This document shows, piece after piece, positions 56,742 to 64,000 of a stretch of 64,000 nt of DNA (positions are counted from its first letter, which is position 1; each line of letters starts with the position of its first letter). The notes under the pieces are model-generated. The model was not told where the DNA came from. It searched no databases and saw nothing but the letters and a program-made list of their open reading frames with translations. The stretch is taken from assembly GCA_964633205.1 (NCBI GenBank), contig CAZWFN010000015.1, forward strand, positions 1-64,000, given 5' to 3'. This stretch comes from CAYVQE01 sp964633205 (lineage in GTDB: Bacteria > Myxococcota > B64-G9). Made by a program: the position numbers and the translations under genes.

Positions 56742-58616
56742 TCAGGGCCGGTCCAGCGCGGCCAGAAAGCCATGGATGCGCTCGGCCAGCGCCGGCGATA
56801 CGCCGCGCACCCGGGCCAGGGCATCCGGGCCGGCGGCCTTGAGCGCCCGCAGGCTGCCGAACTCCTTCAACAGCCGCTTGCGCAGCACCGGCCCGATCCC
56901 GCTTATATCATCCAACACGCTCTTGGCACCCGCCTTTCTTTGCAGCCGCCGGTGGTAGCCGATGGCGAAGCGGTGGGCCTCGTCGCGCACCCGGCTGAGC
57001 AGGAACAGGGCATCTCCGGCGGAGCGCAATCGGATTGGATTCTTGCGCCCGGGCACGAAGACCCGGTCGCGGTCGGCCTTGTGGCGCCCGGCCCCGGGCC
57101 CGGGCTTGGCCAAGGCCACCAGGTCGACATCGCTGACGCCCAGATCGGCGAACAGGGCCTGGATTGCGTTGAGCTGGCCGCGGCCGCCGTCGAGCACCAC
57201 CAGATCGGGCCCGTCCTCCTCGCCCTCGAGCACCGGCCGGAAGCGGCGCTCGATCACTTCGCGCATCATGGCCACGTCCGAGTCCGGCGCGGCCGTGCGG
57301 ATGCGGTAGCGGCGGTAGGCCTCCGGCCGCGGCTCGCCGTCGAGGACCACCGCCATGGCGCCGACGCTGAAACGACCGCCGCCGGTCGATAGATCGAAGC
57401 ACTCGATGCGCTCCGGCAGGCGGGTCAGGCCCAGGCGCCGCTGCAGCCGCTCCAGCCGCTCGACCAGGGTGCGGCTGGTGGCCAGCCGGGCGCGGAAGGA
57501 CTCGCCGGCACCCTCGGTGGCCATGCGCAGCAGCCCGGCCCGCAGCCCGCGCCGCGGCGTGACCAACTGCACCCTGGCCCCGCGGCGTTCGCTCAACCAC
57601 TCGGCCAGAGGCGCCAACGCGCCCTCACCCCCGGCCGCCGCCGGCACCAACACCACCGGCGGGATGTCGGCGCCGGGCCCGTAGTGCTGCAGCACGAACT
57701 GGCGGATGGCGTCTTCGTCGGGGGCCGCCACCTGGCTGAAAGGAAACTGCCCGGCGCCGTGCCAGCGGCCCCGGCGGACCTGCAGCAGCTCGAACAGGCC
57801 GCTGCGGCCCTCGCGGTATAGCCCGATGACGTCCAGATCGCTGGAGCTCGAATCGAGCAGCTGGCGCTGGCGCAGCGTCGACTCCACCGCGCGGATTCGA
57901 TCGCGCAGCGCGGCCGCCTCCTCGTAGCGCAGCGCGGCGGCCGCCACCCGCATCTGTTGGCGCAGCTCGGAGATCAACGCGTCGGCGCGGCCGCGCAGCA
58001 ACCGCACGGCCGCCTCGACCCGCTGGCCGTAGTCGGCACGGGCCTCGGCCTCGGTGCACGGACCGCAGCAGCGGTCGATGGCGTGCAGCAGACAGGGCCG
58101 CTGCCGGCCGGCGAACACGGCGTCGGAGCAGGTGCGCAGACCGAATGAACGCTGAATGATGCGCACCATCTGTCGGGCCGCCGCCGCCGAGGTGTAGGGG
58201 CCGAACCATCGGCCGCCGGACCGCTCCCGGGTCTCGCCGGGCCGGCGCCGGTCGACCAGCAGCCGGGGGAAGGGATGGTCGCCGGTGATGCGGATGGACA
58301 GGAAGTCCTTGTCGTCGCGCAAATCGACATTGAACCGCGGCCGGTGGCGGGCGATCAGCTCGCGCTCCAGCACCAGGGCGTCCTTCTCGCTGGGGGTGAC
58401 CAGCACCTCGATGTCGTAGAGCAGCCGGTCCAGCCGTTCGACGAAGGGCCGATCGTCGCCGGAGGCGCGGAAGTAGCTGCGCACCCGGTTGCGCAGGTTC
58501 TTGGCCTTGCCCACGTACAAGACCCGCTCGGCCCGGTCCTTCATCAGGTAGACGCCGGGCCGCACCGGCAGCCGGGCCAGCAGCTCTTCCAGCCGTGCGC
58601 CGCGCAGCGGCTCCAT
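56742..58616 (-). CDS. uvrC: Excinuclease ABC subunit C
   Basis: This 624-residue nuclease cuts DNA on both sides of a lesion in nucleotide excision repair. It has the GIY-YIG domain (RPGVYLMKDRAERVLYVGKA, NLRNRVRSYF), a UVR segment (MRVAAAALRYEEAAALRDRI), the RNase H-like C-terminal domain (ERIECFDLSTGGGRFSVGAM, DLVVLDGGRGQLNAIQALFA) and helix-hairpin-helix motifs at the end (DDISGIGPVLRKRLLKEFG, ARVRGVSPALAERIHGFLA). The ATG at 58616 follows the uvrB stop by 17 bp with AGGGGAG upstream. Confidence 0.96.
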   Translation of the reverse strand: MEPLRGARLEELLARLPVRPGVYLMKDRAERVLYVGKAKNLRNRVRSYFRASGDDRPFVERLDRLLYDIEVLVTPSEKDALVLERELIARHRPRFNVDLRDDKDFLSIRITGDHPFPRLLVDRRRPGETRERSGGRWFGPYTSAAAARQMVRIIQRSFGLRTCSDAVFAGRQRPCLLHAIDRCCGPCTEAEARADYGQRVEAAVRLLRGRADALISELRQQMRVAAAALRYEEAAALRDRIRAVESTLRQRQLLDSSSSDLDVIGLYREGRSGLFELLQVRRGRWHGAGQFPFSQVAAPDEDAIRQFVLQHYGPGADIPPVVLVPAAAGGEGALAPLAEWLSERRGARVQLVTPRRGLRAGLLRMATEGAGESFRARLATSRTLVERLERLQRRLGLTRLPERIECFDLSTGGGRFSVGAMAVVLDGEPRPEAYRRYRIRTAAPDSDVAMMREVIERRFRPVLEGEEDGPDLVVLDGGRGQLNAIQALFADLGVSDVDLVALAKPGPGAGRHKADRDRVFVPGRKNPIRLRSAGDALFLLSRVRDEAHRFAIGYHRRLQRKAGAKSVLDDISGIGPVLRKRLLKEFGSLRALKAAGPDALARVRGVSPALAERIHGFLAALDRP

Positions 58617-58633
58617 GGTGTGCGTCGCTCCCC

Positions 58634-60622
58634 TCAACGTCCGGTGAACATGTGTCGCTGGCGGATGGCCCGCACTCGGTCGCGCAGCTCGGCGGCCCGC
58701 TCGAAGTCGAGCGCCTCGGCGGCCGCCAGCATCTGGCGCTCCAGCTCCGCGACCCGCTCGGGCGTATCCTCCAAGCCGTACTCCGGGGCCACCTCGGCCA
58801 GCCGGTCCGGCTCCGGCTCGGGCGCGGCCTGGCGCACCTCGGCGATGGCCTTGTGGATGCCGGCCGGAGTAATTCCGTGGCGCCGGTTGTGCGCCTGCTG
58901 CCGCCGGCGCCGCCGCTCGGTCTCGAAGATGGCCCGCTCGATGGAAGGGGTCCGTTTGTCGGCATACAGCAGCACCCGGCCGCCGACGTGGCGCGCCGCC
59001 CGGCCGATGGTCTGCACCAGGGCGGTCTCCGAGCGCAGGAAGCCCTCCCGATCGGCGTCCAGAACGGCCACCAGGGCCACCTCGGGGATGTCCAGCCCCT
59101 CGCGCAGCAGGTTGATGCCCACCAGCACGTCGAAGGTGCCCAACCGCAGCTGGCGCACGATCTCCAAGCGCTCCAGGGTGTCGATGTCCGAGTGCATGTA
59201 GCGCACCCGGACGCCGTGCTCGGTCAGAAACTCGGTCAGGTCCTCGGCCATGCGCTTGGTCAGGGTGGTGACCATCACCCGGTCGCCGCCGGCGACCACG
59301 TCTCGGATCTCGCCGAGCAGGTCGTCGACCTGGGTGCGCGCCGGGCGCACCTCGACCGCCGGGTCGATCAGGCCGGTGGGCCGGATGATCTGCTCGACCA
59401 CCACCCCCTGGGCCAGGTCGACCTCGAACGGGGCCGGGGTGGCCGAGACATAGATGCGCTGGCCCACCCGGGCGTCGAACTCCTCGTAGGTCAGCGGCCG
59501 GTTGTCCAGCGCCGAGGGCAGCCGGAAACCGTAGTCGACCAGGGTCTGCTTGCGCGACAGGTCACCGCGGACCATGCCCTTGAGCTGGGGTAGGGTCTGG
59601 TGGCTCTCGTCGACGGCGATCACCGCGTCGTGGGGCAGGTAGTCGATCAGCGTCGGCGGCGGCTCGCCGGGCAGCCGGCCGGACAGGTGGCGGCTGTAGT
59701 TCTCGATGCCGTGGCAGTAGCCGAGCTGCTCGAGCATCTCCAGATCGTACAGGGTGCGCTGCTCCAGCCTTTGGGCCTCGAGCAGCTTGCCGTCCTGGCG
59801 CAGCTCGCCGAGGCGCAGGCGCAGCTCATCGCGGATTGTTCCGCGGGCGCGATCCAGGGTATCGCCCGGGGTGACGTAGTGCGAGCCGGGATAGATGTCG
59901 ATCGCCTCCAGCTCCTGCTGGCGCCGGCCGCGCAGCGGATCGAACCAGTGGATCTCCTCGATCTCGTCGCCCCAGAAGCTCAACCGCAGCGCCCGCTCGT
60001 CCTCGTAGACCGGGAATACGTCGACCACGTCGCCGCGCACCCGAAAGGTACCGCGGTGGAAGTCCACATCGTTGCGGCTGTACTGGATCTCGACCAGGCG
60101 CCGCAGCAGCCGATCGCGGCCCACCTCTTCGCCCACCCGCACGCCGACCTTCATCTCGCCGTAGTTCTCCACCGGGCCCAGGCCGAAGATGCACGACACC
60201 GAGGCCACGATGATCACGTCGCGCCGGGTCAATAGATTGTGGGTGGCCACGTGGCGCATGCGATCGATCTCGTCGTTGATGCTGGCGTCCTTCTCGATGT
60301 AGGTGTCGGACTGCGGTACGTAGGCCTCGGGCTGATAGTAGTCGTAGTAGGAGACGAAAAAGGCCACCGCGTTGTCGGGGAAGAACTCGCGGAACTCGGC
60401 GTAGAGCTGGCCGGCCAGGGTCTTGTTGTGGGCGATGACCAGCGCCGGCCGGCCCACCTGCTGCAGCAGGCTGGCCACGGTGAAGGTCTTGCCCGAGCCG
60501 GTCACGCCCAGCAACACCTGGTGGCGGTCGCCACGCTCGAGGCCGGCGGCCAGCTCGGCGATGGCCTTGGGTTGATCCCCCGCCGGCGAGAACTCCGAGT
60601 GCAGCGCGAAGCCGGCGCGCAT
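58634..60622 (-). CDS. uvrB: Excinuclease ABC subunit B
   Basis: This 662-residue protein is the helicase-like core of nucleotide excision repair. Motifs: PAGDQPKAIAELAAGLERGD, Walker A LLGVTGSGKTFTVASLL, the beta-hairpin YYDYYQPEAYVPQSDTYIEK, IAVDESHQTLPQL, VSATPAPFE, VGINLLREGLDIPEVALVAV, QTIGRAARHVGGRVLLYAD, and a C-terminal UVR motif (AAEALDFERAAELRDRVRAI). The ATG at 60622 is chosen because the family starts MxxGFxLHSEFSPAGDQP; an in-frame extension to 60667 lies inside cysS. It starts 7 bp after the cysS stop. Confidence 0.97.
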   Translation of the reverse strand: MRAGFALHSEFSPAGDQPKAIAELAAGLERGDRHQVLLGVTGSGKTFTVASLLQQVGRPALVIAHNKTLAGQLYAEFREFFPDNAVAFFVSYYDYYQPEAYVPQSDTYIEKDASINDEIDRMRHVATHNLLTRRDVIIVASVSCIFGLGPVENYGEMKVGVRVGEEVGRDRLLRRLVEIQYSRNDVDFHRGTFRVRGDVVDVFPVYEDERALRLSFWGDEIEEIHWFDPLRGRRQQELEAIDIYPGSHYVTPGDTLDRARGTIRDELRLRLGELRQDGKLLEAQRLEQRTLYDLEMLEQLGYCHGIENYSRHLSGRLPGEPPPTLIDYLPHDAVIAVDESHQTLPQLKGMVRGDLSRKQTLVDYGFRLPSALDNRPLTYEEFDARVGQRIYVSATPAPFEVDLAQGVVVEQIIRPTGLIDPAVEVRPARTQVDDLLGEIRDVVAGGDRVMVTTLTKRMAEDLTEFLTEHGVRVRYMHSDIDTLERLEIVRQLRLGTFDVLVGINLLREGLDIPEVALVAVLDADREGFLRSETALVQTIGRAARHVGGRVLLYADKRTPSIERAIFETERRRRRQQAHNRRHGITPAGIHKAIAEVRQAAPEPEPDRLAEVAPEYGLEDTPERVAELERQMLAAAEALDFERAAELRDRVRAIRQRHMFTGR

Positions 60623-60629
60623 GGGCCGG

Positions 60630-62204
60630 TCAGCCCTTGAGCTTCCAGGTGGTCCCGCCGGGACCATCCATCAGCTCGACGCCCATGGCGTGCAGCTGGT
60701 CGCGGATGGCGTCGGCCCGGGCGAAGTCCTTGTCGCGCCGCGCCGCCGTGCGCTCGGCCACCAGATCGTCGATCGCCGCCGCGTCCAGACCCAGCGCCCG
60801 CAGGCCTTTGTCCCGCAGGGCCGCCAGCGCCGCTTCCGGCTCGCGTTCCAGCAGGCCCAGCACGTCGGACAAGGTGTCGAACAGCTCACGCAGCTGCTGG
60901 ACCGCGCTGGTGACCATGGCCGCGGGCTGCTCATCCTTGTTGTCGACCACCTCGTTGGCCAGCCGCGAGGCGTCGGCCAGCACGCCCAGGGCCGCGGCGG
61001 TGTTGAAGTCGTCGTCCATGGCCTGGTCGAAGCGCTGCCCCAGCGCCGCGATCTCCTCGCCGTGCACCGGCTCACCGCCGCCGGTGGCGCCGGCCGCCAG
61101 GTGGCCGTCCAGCCGCTGCTTGGTCTGGTAGAGGTACTCCAGCCGGCGCTGGGCCTCCTCCAGCGCCGGGAAGCGCACTGCCGCGGCCGCCTGTTGCTCG
61201 TCGAGCTCGGTGCTGCAGTGGGGGCAGCGGCGCTGCTCCACGTCGACCCGAGCCAAACCGGCCCGGCAGAGCGGGCAGTTGAAGTCGACCTCGAAGTTGA
61301 TCGGGCTGCGGTAGTGGGTGCCCAGCAGGAAGTAACGCAGCGCTTCCGCATCGACCCGCTCGAGCATCTCGCGGATGGTGAAGAAGTTGCCCAGCGACTT
61401 GGACATCTTCTCCTTGTCGATGTTGACGAAGCCGTTGTGGAAGAACATGCGGGCGAAGGGCTTGCCGGTGGCCGCCTCGCTCTGGGCGATCTCGTTCTCG
61501 TGGTGCGGGAAGACCAGATCCTTGCCGCCGCCGTGCAGGTCGAAGGTCTCGCCCAGGTACTTGGTGCTCATGGTGGAGCACTCGATGTGCCAGCCCGGTC
61601 GGCCTTCGCCCCAGGGGCTGGGCCAGTGGGGCTCGTCCGGCTTGGCAGCCTTCCACAGGGCGAAATCGGCCGGGCTGCGCTTGCGCGCGTCCACCTCCAC
61701 CCGGGCCCCGCTGAGCAGCTCGCGCATGTTGGCCCCCGACAGCCGGCCGTAGGGCTTGAACGAGGGCACGTCGAAGAACACGTCGCCGTCGACCTCGTAG
61801 GCGTGGCCACGGTCGAGCAGCCGCTGCACTGTGGCGATGATGTCGTCGATGTGATCCAGCACCCGCGGCTCGATGTGCGGCCGGCGGATGTACAGCGCGT
61901 CCATGTCGCGGTGGAACTCCTCGATGTAGCGATCGGCCAGCTGGCGCGGATCGACTTCGAGCTCGTTGGCCCGCTTGATGATCTTGTCGTCGACGTCGGT
62001 GAAGTTGCGCACGTACTTCACCTCGTAGCCGCGATGCTGCAAGTGGCGAAAGATCATATCGGCGGTGACGTAGGCCCGGGCGTGGCCCACGTGGCACATG
62101 TCGTAGACCGTCACCCCGCAGACGTACATGCCCACCCGGCCGGGTTCCAGGGGTTCGAAGTCTTCCTTGCGGTGCGTCAGGCTGTTGTGGATGCGAAGGC
62201 CCAT
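60630..62204 (-). CDS. cysS: Cysteinyl-tRNA synthetase with a Cys-rich insert
   Basis: This 524-residue enzyme charges tRNA-Cys. It has the HIGH motif in VYDMCHVGHARAYVTADMIF, zinc residues (YVCGVTVYD, ECSTM, GKDLVFPHHENEI) and KMSKS in NIDKEKMSKSLGNFF. The C-terminal helices end TARRDKDFARADAIRDQLHA and GPGGTTWKLKG. After HYRSPINFEVDF it carries about 40 extra residues with two CxxC pairs (Cys 310/313 and 327/330), resembling a zinc knuckle absent from E. coli CysS. The ATG at 62204 is preceded by GGAGGGAG. It is 7 bp before uvrB. Confidence 0.96.
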   Translation of the reverse strand: MGLRIHNSLTHRKEDFEPLEPGRVGMYVCGVTVYDMCHVGHARAYVTADMIFRHLQHRGYEVKYVRNFTDVDDKIIKRANELEVDPRQLADRYIEEFHRDMDALYIRRPHIEPRVLDHIDDIIATVQRLLDRGHAYEVDGDVFFDVPSFKPYGRLSGANMRELLSGARVEVDARKRSPADFALWKAAKPDEPHWPSPWGEGRPGWHIECSTMSTKYLGETFDLHGGGKDLVFPHHENEIAQSEAATGKPFARMFFHNGFVNIDKEKMSKSLGNFFTIREMLERVDAEALRYFLLGTHYRSPINFEVDFNCPLCRAGLARVDVEQRRCPHCSTELDEQQAAAAVRFPALEEAQRRLEYLYQTKQRLDGHLAAGATGGGEPVHGEEIAALGQRFDQAMDDDFNTAAALGVLADASRLANEVVDNKDEQPAAMVTSAVQQLRELFDTLSDVLGLLEREPEAALAALRDKGLRALGLDAAAIDDLVAERTAARRDKDFARADAIRDQLHAMGVELMDGPGGTTWKLKG

Positions 62205-62229
62205 TTGCTCCCTCCATGGCCGCGGGCGG

Positions 62230-62922
62230 TCAGCTATTCCCGGTGGCGGCCCGGCGGCGCCGGGCGCGCAGCAACAGGGCGAAGTTAACGCCCGCCAGCG
62301 CCAAGAGCAAGCCCAGCACGGCCGGGTAAATCCAGCCGTCCCCTGGCCGGCGGCCCTGTTGCAGCAAGTATACCGGTCCCTGCGCCGGCGCGACCGGAAA
62401 GTTTTCGCGGTAGTAGGCCAGTACCGCATCGTAGCGGTCGGTCTGGGCCAGATTCAGCAGGCGGCCGCGGAACTCGCCCTGCACCGCGCCCTGGCAGCCC
62501 TCCTGCTCCAGCGCCGGCGCTTCGATCAAGATGCGGGCGCCCATCTGCGAGCCCATCAGGAACAGAAAGCGCACACTGTCGCCGAGCACATCGGCCCGGA
62601 TGCACATGTCGCGGGCGATGCCGGTGATGCGCACGTAGCGGTTGTGGCCCAGCGCGGCCGCTTGCATCTCCTCGGCCCGGCCCAGCTCGAACGGCTGGCG
62701 GCTGGAGAAGAAATAGGCCAGCTCGTCGGCCAGCATCCAGCTGGCCAGGCCGATGAACACCGCGAACACGCCCATCATGGCCAGCCGCCGGGTGCCACGC
62801 GAGCGCACCCGCTCGGCCCGGCGCTGGCCTATGCCCATCGGGTCTTCGTCCGCTCCACCGTCCTGGGCGAAGAAGGCCTGCTCCTCGGCCCCCGGGCTCT
62901 GGCCATCCTCATCCGGCATCAT
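62230..62922 (-). CDS. Predicted membrane protein of unknown function
   Basis: This 230-residue protein has an acidic cytosolic start (EQAFFAQDGGADEDPMGIGQ), a membrane helix (RLAMMGVFAVFIGLASWMLA), a periplasmic beta-rich domain of about 120 residues (HNRYVRITGIARDMCIRADV, SVRFLFLMGSQMGARILIEA) and a second membrane helix (WIYPAVLGLLLALAGVNFAL) before an Arg-rich tail. No family is recognised. The start is taken as ATG 62922; a GTG at 62949 is possible. It lies between ispDF and cysS, 25 bp before the latter. Confidence 0.7.
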   Translation of the reverse strand: MMPDEDGQSPGAEEQAFFAQDGGADEDPMGIGQRRAERVRSRGTRRLAMMGVFAVFIGLASWMLADELAYFFSSRQPFELGRAEEMQAAALGHNRYVRITGIARDMCIRADVLGDSVRFLFLMGSQMGARILIEAPALEQEGCQGAVQGEFRGRLLNLAQTDRYDAVLAYYRENFPVAPAQGPVYLLQQGRRPGDGWIYPAVLGLLLALAGVNFALLLRARRRRAATGNS

Positions 62923-62976
62923 ACCTGCCCCGCTTCGCTCGGACCGCACGGGCGCTCGCCCGGCGGCCGGCAGCCA

Positions 62977-64000
62977 TCATCCTGCGCTCCGCCCGGCGCC
63001 GCCCGCGGCCGGGCCGGCCGGGGCCACCACGCACACCGCGTAGGCCGCCATGGCCTGGCCGTCTCCGGTCAGCCCCAGGCCCTCCTCGGTGGTGGCCTTG
63101 ACGTTGACCACCCCGGCGTCCAACCCCAGCACATGCGCCACCGCGGCGGCCATGGCCGGCAGGTGCGCGGCCAGCCGTGGCCGCTGGGCCACGATGGTCA
63201 CATCGGCCGAGGCCGGCGCCAGGCCGGCCGCGGCCAGCCGCTCGACCACCCGGGCCAGCAGCCCGCGGCTGTCGGCCCCGGCCCAGGCCGGATCGTCGTC
63301 CGGGAACATACGCCCGATGTCGCCCAGCGCGGCCGCGCCCAGCAGGGCGTCGGCCAGCGCGTGCAGCGCCACGTCGCCGTCCGAGTGACCCAGCAGCCCG
63401 ACCGCGGCCGGCACCTCCACCCCGCCCAGCCGCAACGGCCGGCCGGCCACCAGCCGGTGGACGTCGTAGCCGTGGCCCACCCGCGGCAGGGCCAGGCCGG
63501 CCGCGGTCAGATCGCGCGGGCGGGTGATCTTCAAGTTGTCCGGCTCGCCGTCGACCAGCGCCACCGGCTGGCCGCTGGCCTCGACCAGCCCGGCGTCGTC
63601 GGTCAGCCGGGGCGGCGCGGGCTGGGCGTCGAGCCAGGCGTAGGCCCGCTCGAGCACCTCGCGGCGGAAGCCCTGCGGCGTCTGGATCAGCCGCAGCGCC
63701 TCGCGCTCCAGCGTGGCCGCCACCCGCCCGTCGGCGCCGATCCGCTTGACCGTATCGGCCGGCGCCAGCCCGGGTGCGCAGGCCCCGGTCCGCTCGGCCG
63801 CGGCCGCCACCCGCTCCACCAGCCCGGACGCCACCCGCGGCCGGGCCCCATCGTGCACCAGCACCAGCCCGCAGTCGTCGGGCAGCAGCTCCAGGGCCGC
63901 GCGCACCGAGGCGGTGCGGCTGGCACCGCCGGCGCACAGGCGTACCCGCGGATCGGCGCGCAGCTCGGGCGGCAGGACCCGCTGCCGGTCCAGCCGATCG
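62977..64000 (-). CDS. ispDF: Bifunctional IspD/IspF isoprenoid enzyme, 5'-truncated
   Basis: The frame runs off the window end, so the N-terminus is missing. The visible IspD part has CAGGASRTASVRAAL, LVLVHDGARPRV, LIQTPQGFRREVLERAY and LTDDAGLVEASG. The IspF part begins near VGHGYDVHRLVAGRPLRLGG (Asp and His zinc ligands) and includes GLLGHSDGDVALHALADALL, and VNVKATTEEGLGLTGDGQAM. The two enzymes carry out cytidylylation and cyclisation in the non-mevalonate pathway; fusion is common in proteobacteria. It probably heads the cysS-uvrBC operon, 54 bp before the membrane protein gene. Confidence 0.95.
   Translation of the reverse strand, partial: DRLDRQRVLPPELRADPRVRLCAGGASRTASVRAALELLPDDCGLVLVHDGARPRVASGLVERVAAAAERTGACAPGLAPADTVKRIGADGRVAATLEREALRLIQTPQGFRREVLERAYAWLDAQPAPPRLTDDAGLVEASGQPVALVDGEPDNLKITRPRDLTAAGLALPRVGHGYDVHRLVAGRPLRLGGVEVPAAVGLLGHSDGDVALHALADALLGAAALGDIGRMFPDDDPAWAGADSRGLLARVVERLAAAGLAPASADVTIVAQRPRLAAHLPAMAAAVAHVLGLDAGVVNVKATTEEGLGLTGDGQAMAAYAVCVVAPAGPAAGGAGRSAG

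Overview
The window is GC-rich and densely coded, from a Gram-negative bacterium: there are many lipobox lipoproteins, an Mla-type lipid ABC transporter, outer-membrane barrels and LPxTG-free surface proteins. A Ser/Thr kinase with PEGA repeats, an MopE-like and thrombospondin-type-3 lipoprotein, a degenerate HD-GYP protein, a CPBP intramembrane protease and a class II B12-dependent ribonucleotide reductase together suggest a myxobacterium-like (former deltaproteobacterial) lineage. No genus can be given from sequence alone. I see no rRNA, tRNA, IS element, prophage or CRISPR array. About 44 genes are annotated.

Layout. 1-3978 (+): the end of a gamma-carbonic anhydrase, then both subunits of an acyl-CoA carboxylase. 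4092-10311 (+): a membrane-stress style locus with a sigma-54-type promoter, two PspA/IM30 paralogues, an unknown protein, an NfeD/YqiJ-like membrane protein, a flotillin, and a protein whose N-terminus looks like a beta-carbonic anhydrase without its zinc ligands. 10375-11915 (+): an outer-membrane barrel and a macro-domain protein. 11916-14653 (-): nrdJ with a sigma-70 promoter overlapped by two NrdR boxes. 14811-18428 (+): a HEAT-repeat protein, a degenerate HD-GYP protein and a tandem ACT protein. 18447-24652 (-): an Mla-like operon (STAS-MlaE, MlaF, MlaD, auxiliary lipoprotein) that continues into an outer-membrane protein and a serine lipase. 24758-30362 (-): a DinG/YoaA-like helicase broken by one frameshift, a small lipoprotein, a LarA-like protein and a 557-residue lipoprotein. 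30521-36353 (+): an overlapping set of HAD phosphatase lipoprotein, CAP-domain protein and a 1036-residue protein that reads as a class III nucleotidyl cyclase domain split by a long coiled coil. 36381-39170: a PEGA protein (-), then TrmL and an RluA-type pseudouridine synthase (+).

39308-53444 holds three very large repeat-rich lipoproteins, a CPBP protease, a small lipoprotein and a TPR-type protein, with one REP-like inverted pair at 46973-47045. 53635-56139 (+) is the PEGA kinase. 56209-64000 (-) is a housekeeping operon: ispDF (cut by the window end), a membrane protein, cysS, uvrB, uvrC and a DUF507 gene.

Most interesting for follow-up: the split cyclase (33243-36353), the zinc-less beta-carbonic-anhydrase fusion at the end of the PspA/flotillin locus and its sigma-54 promoter, the Mla-plus-lipase operon, and the regulatory region of nrdJ. 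All promoter calls are by eye. Family calls rest on recognised motifs, not on database searches.
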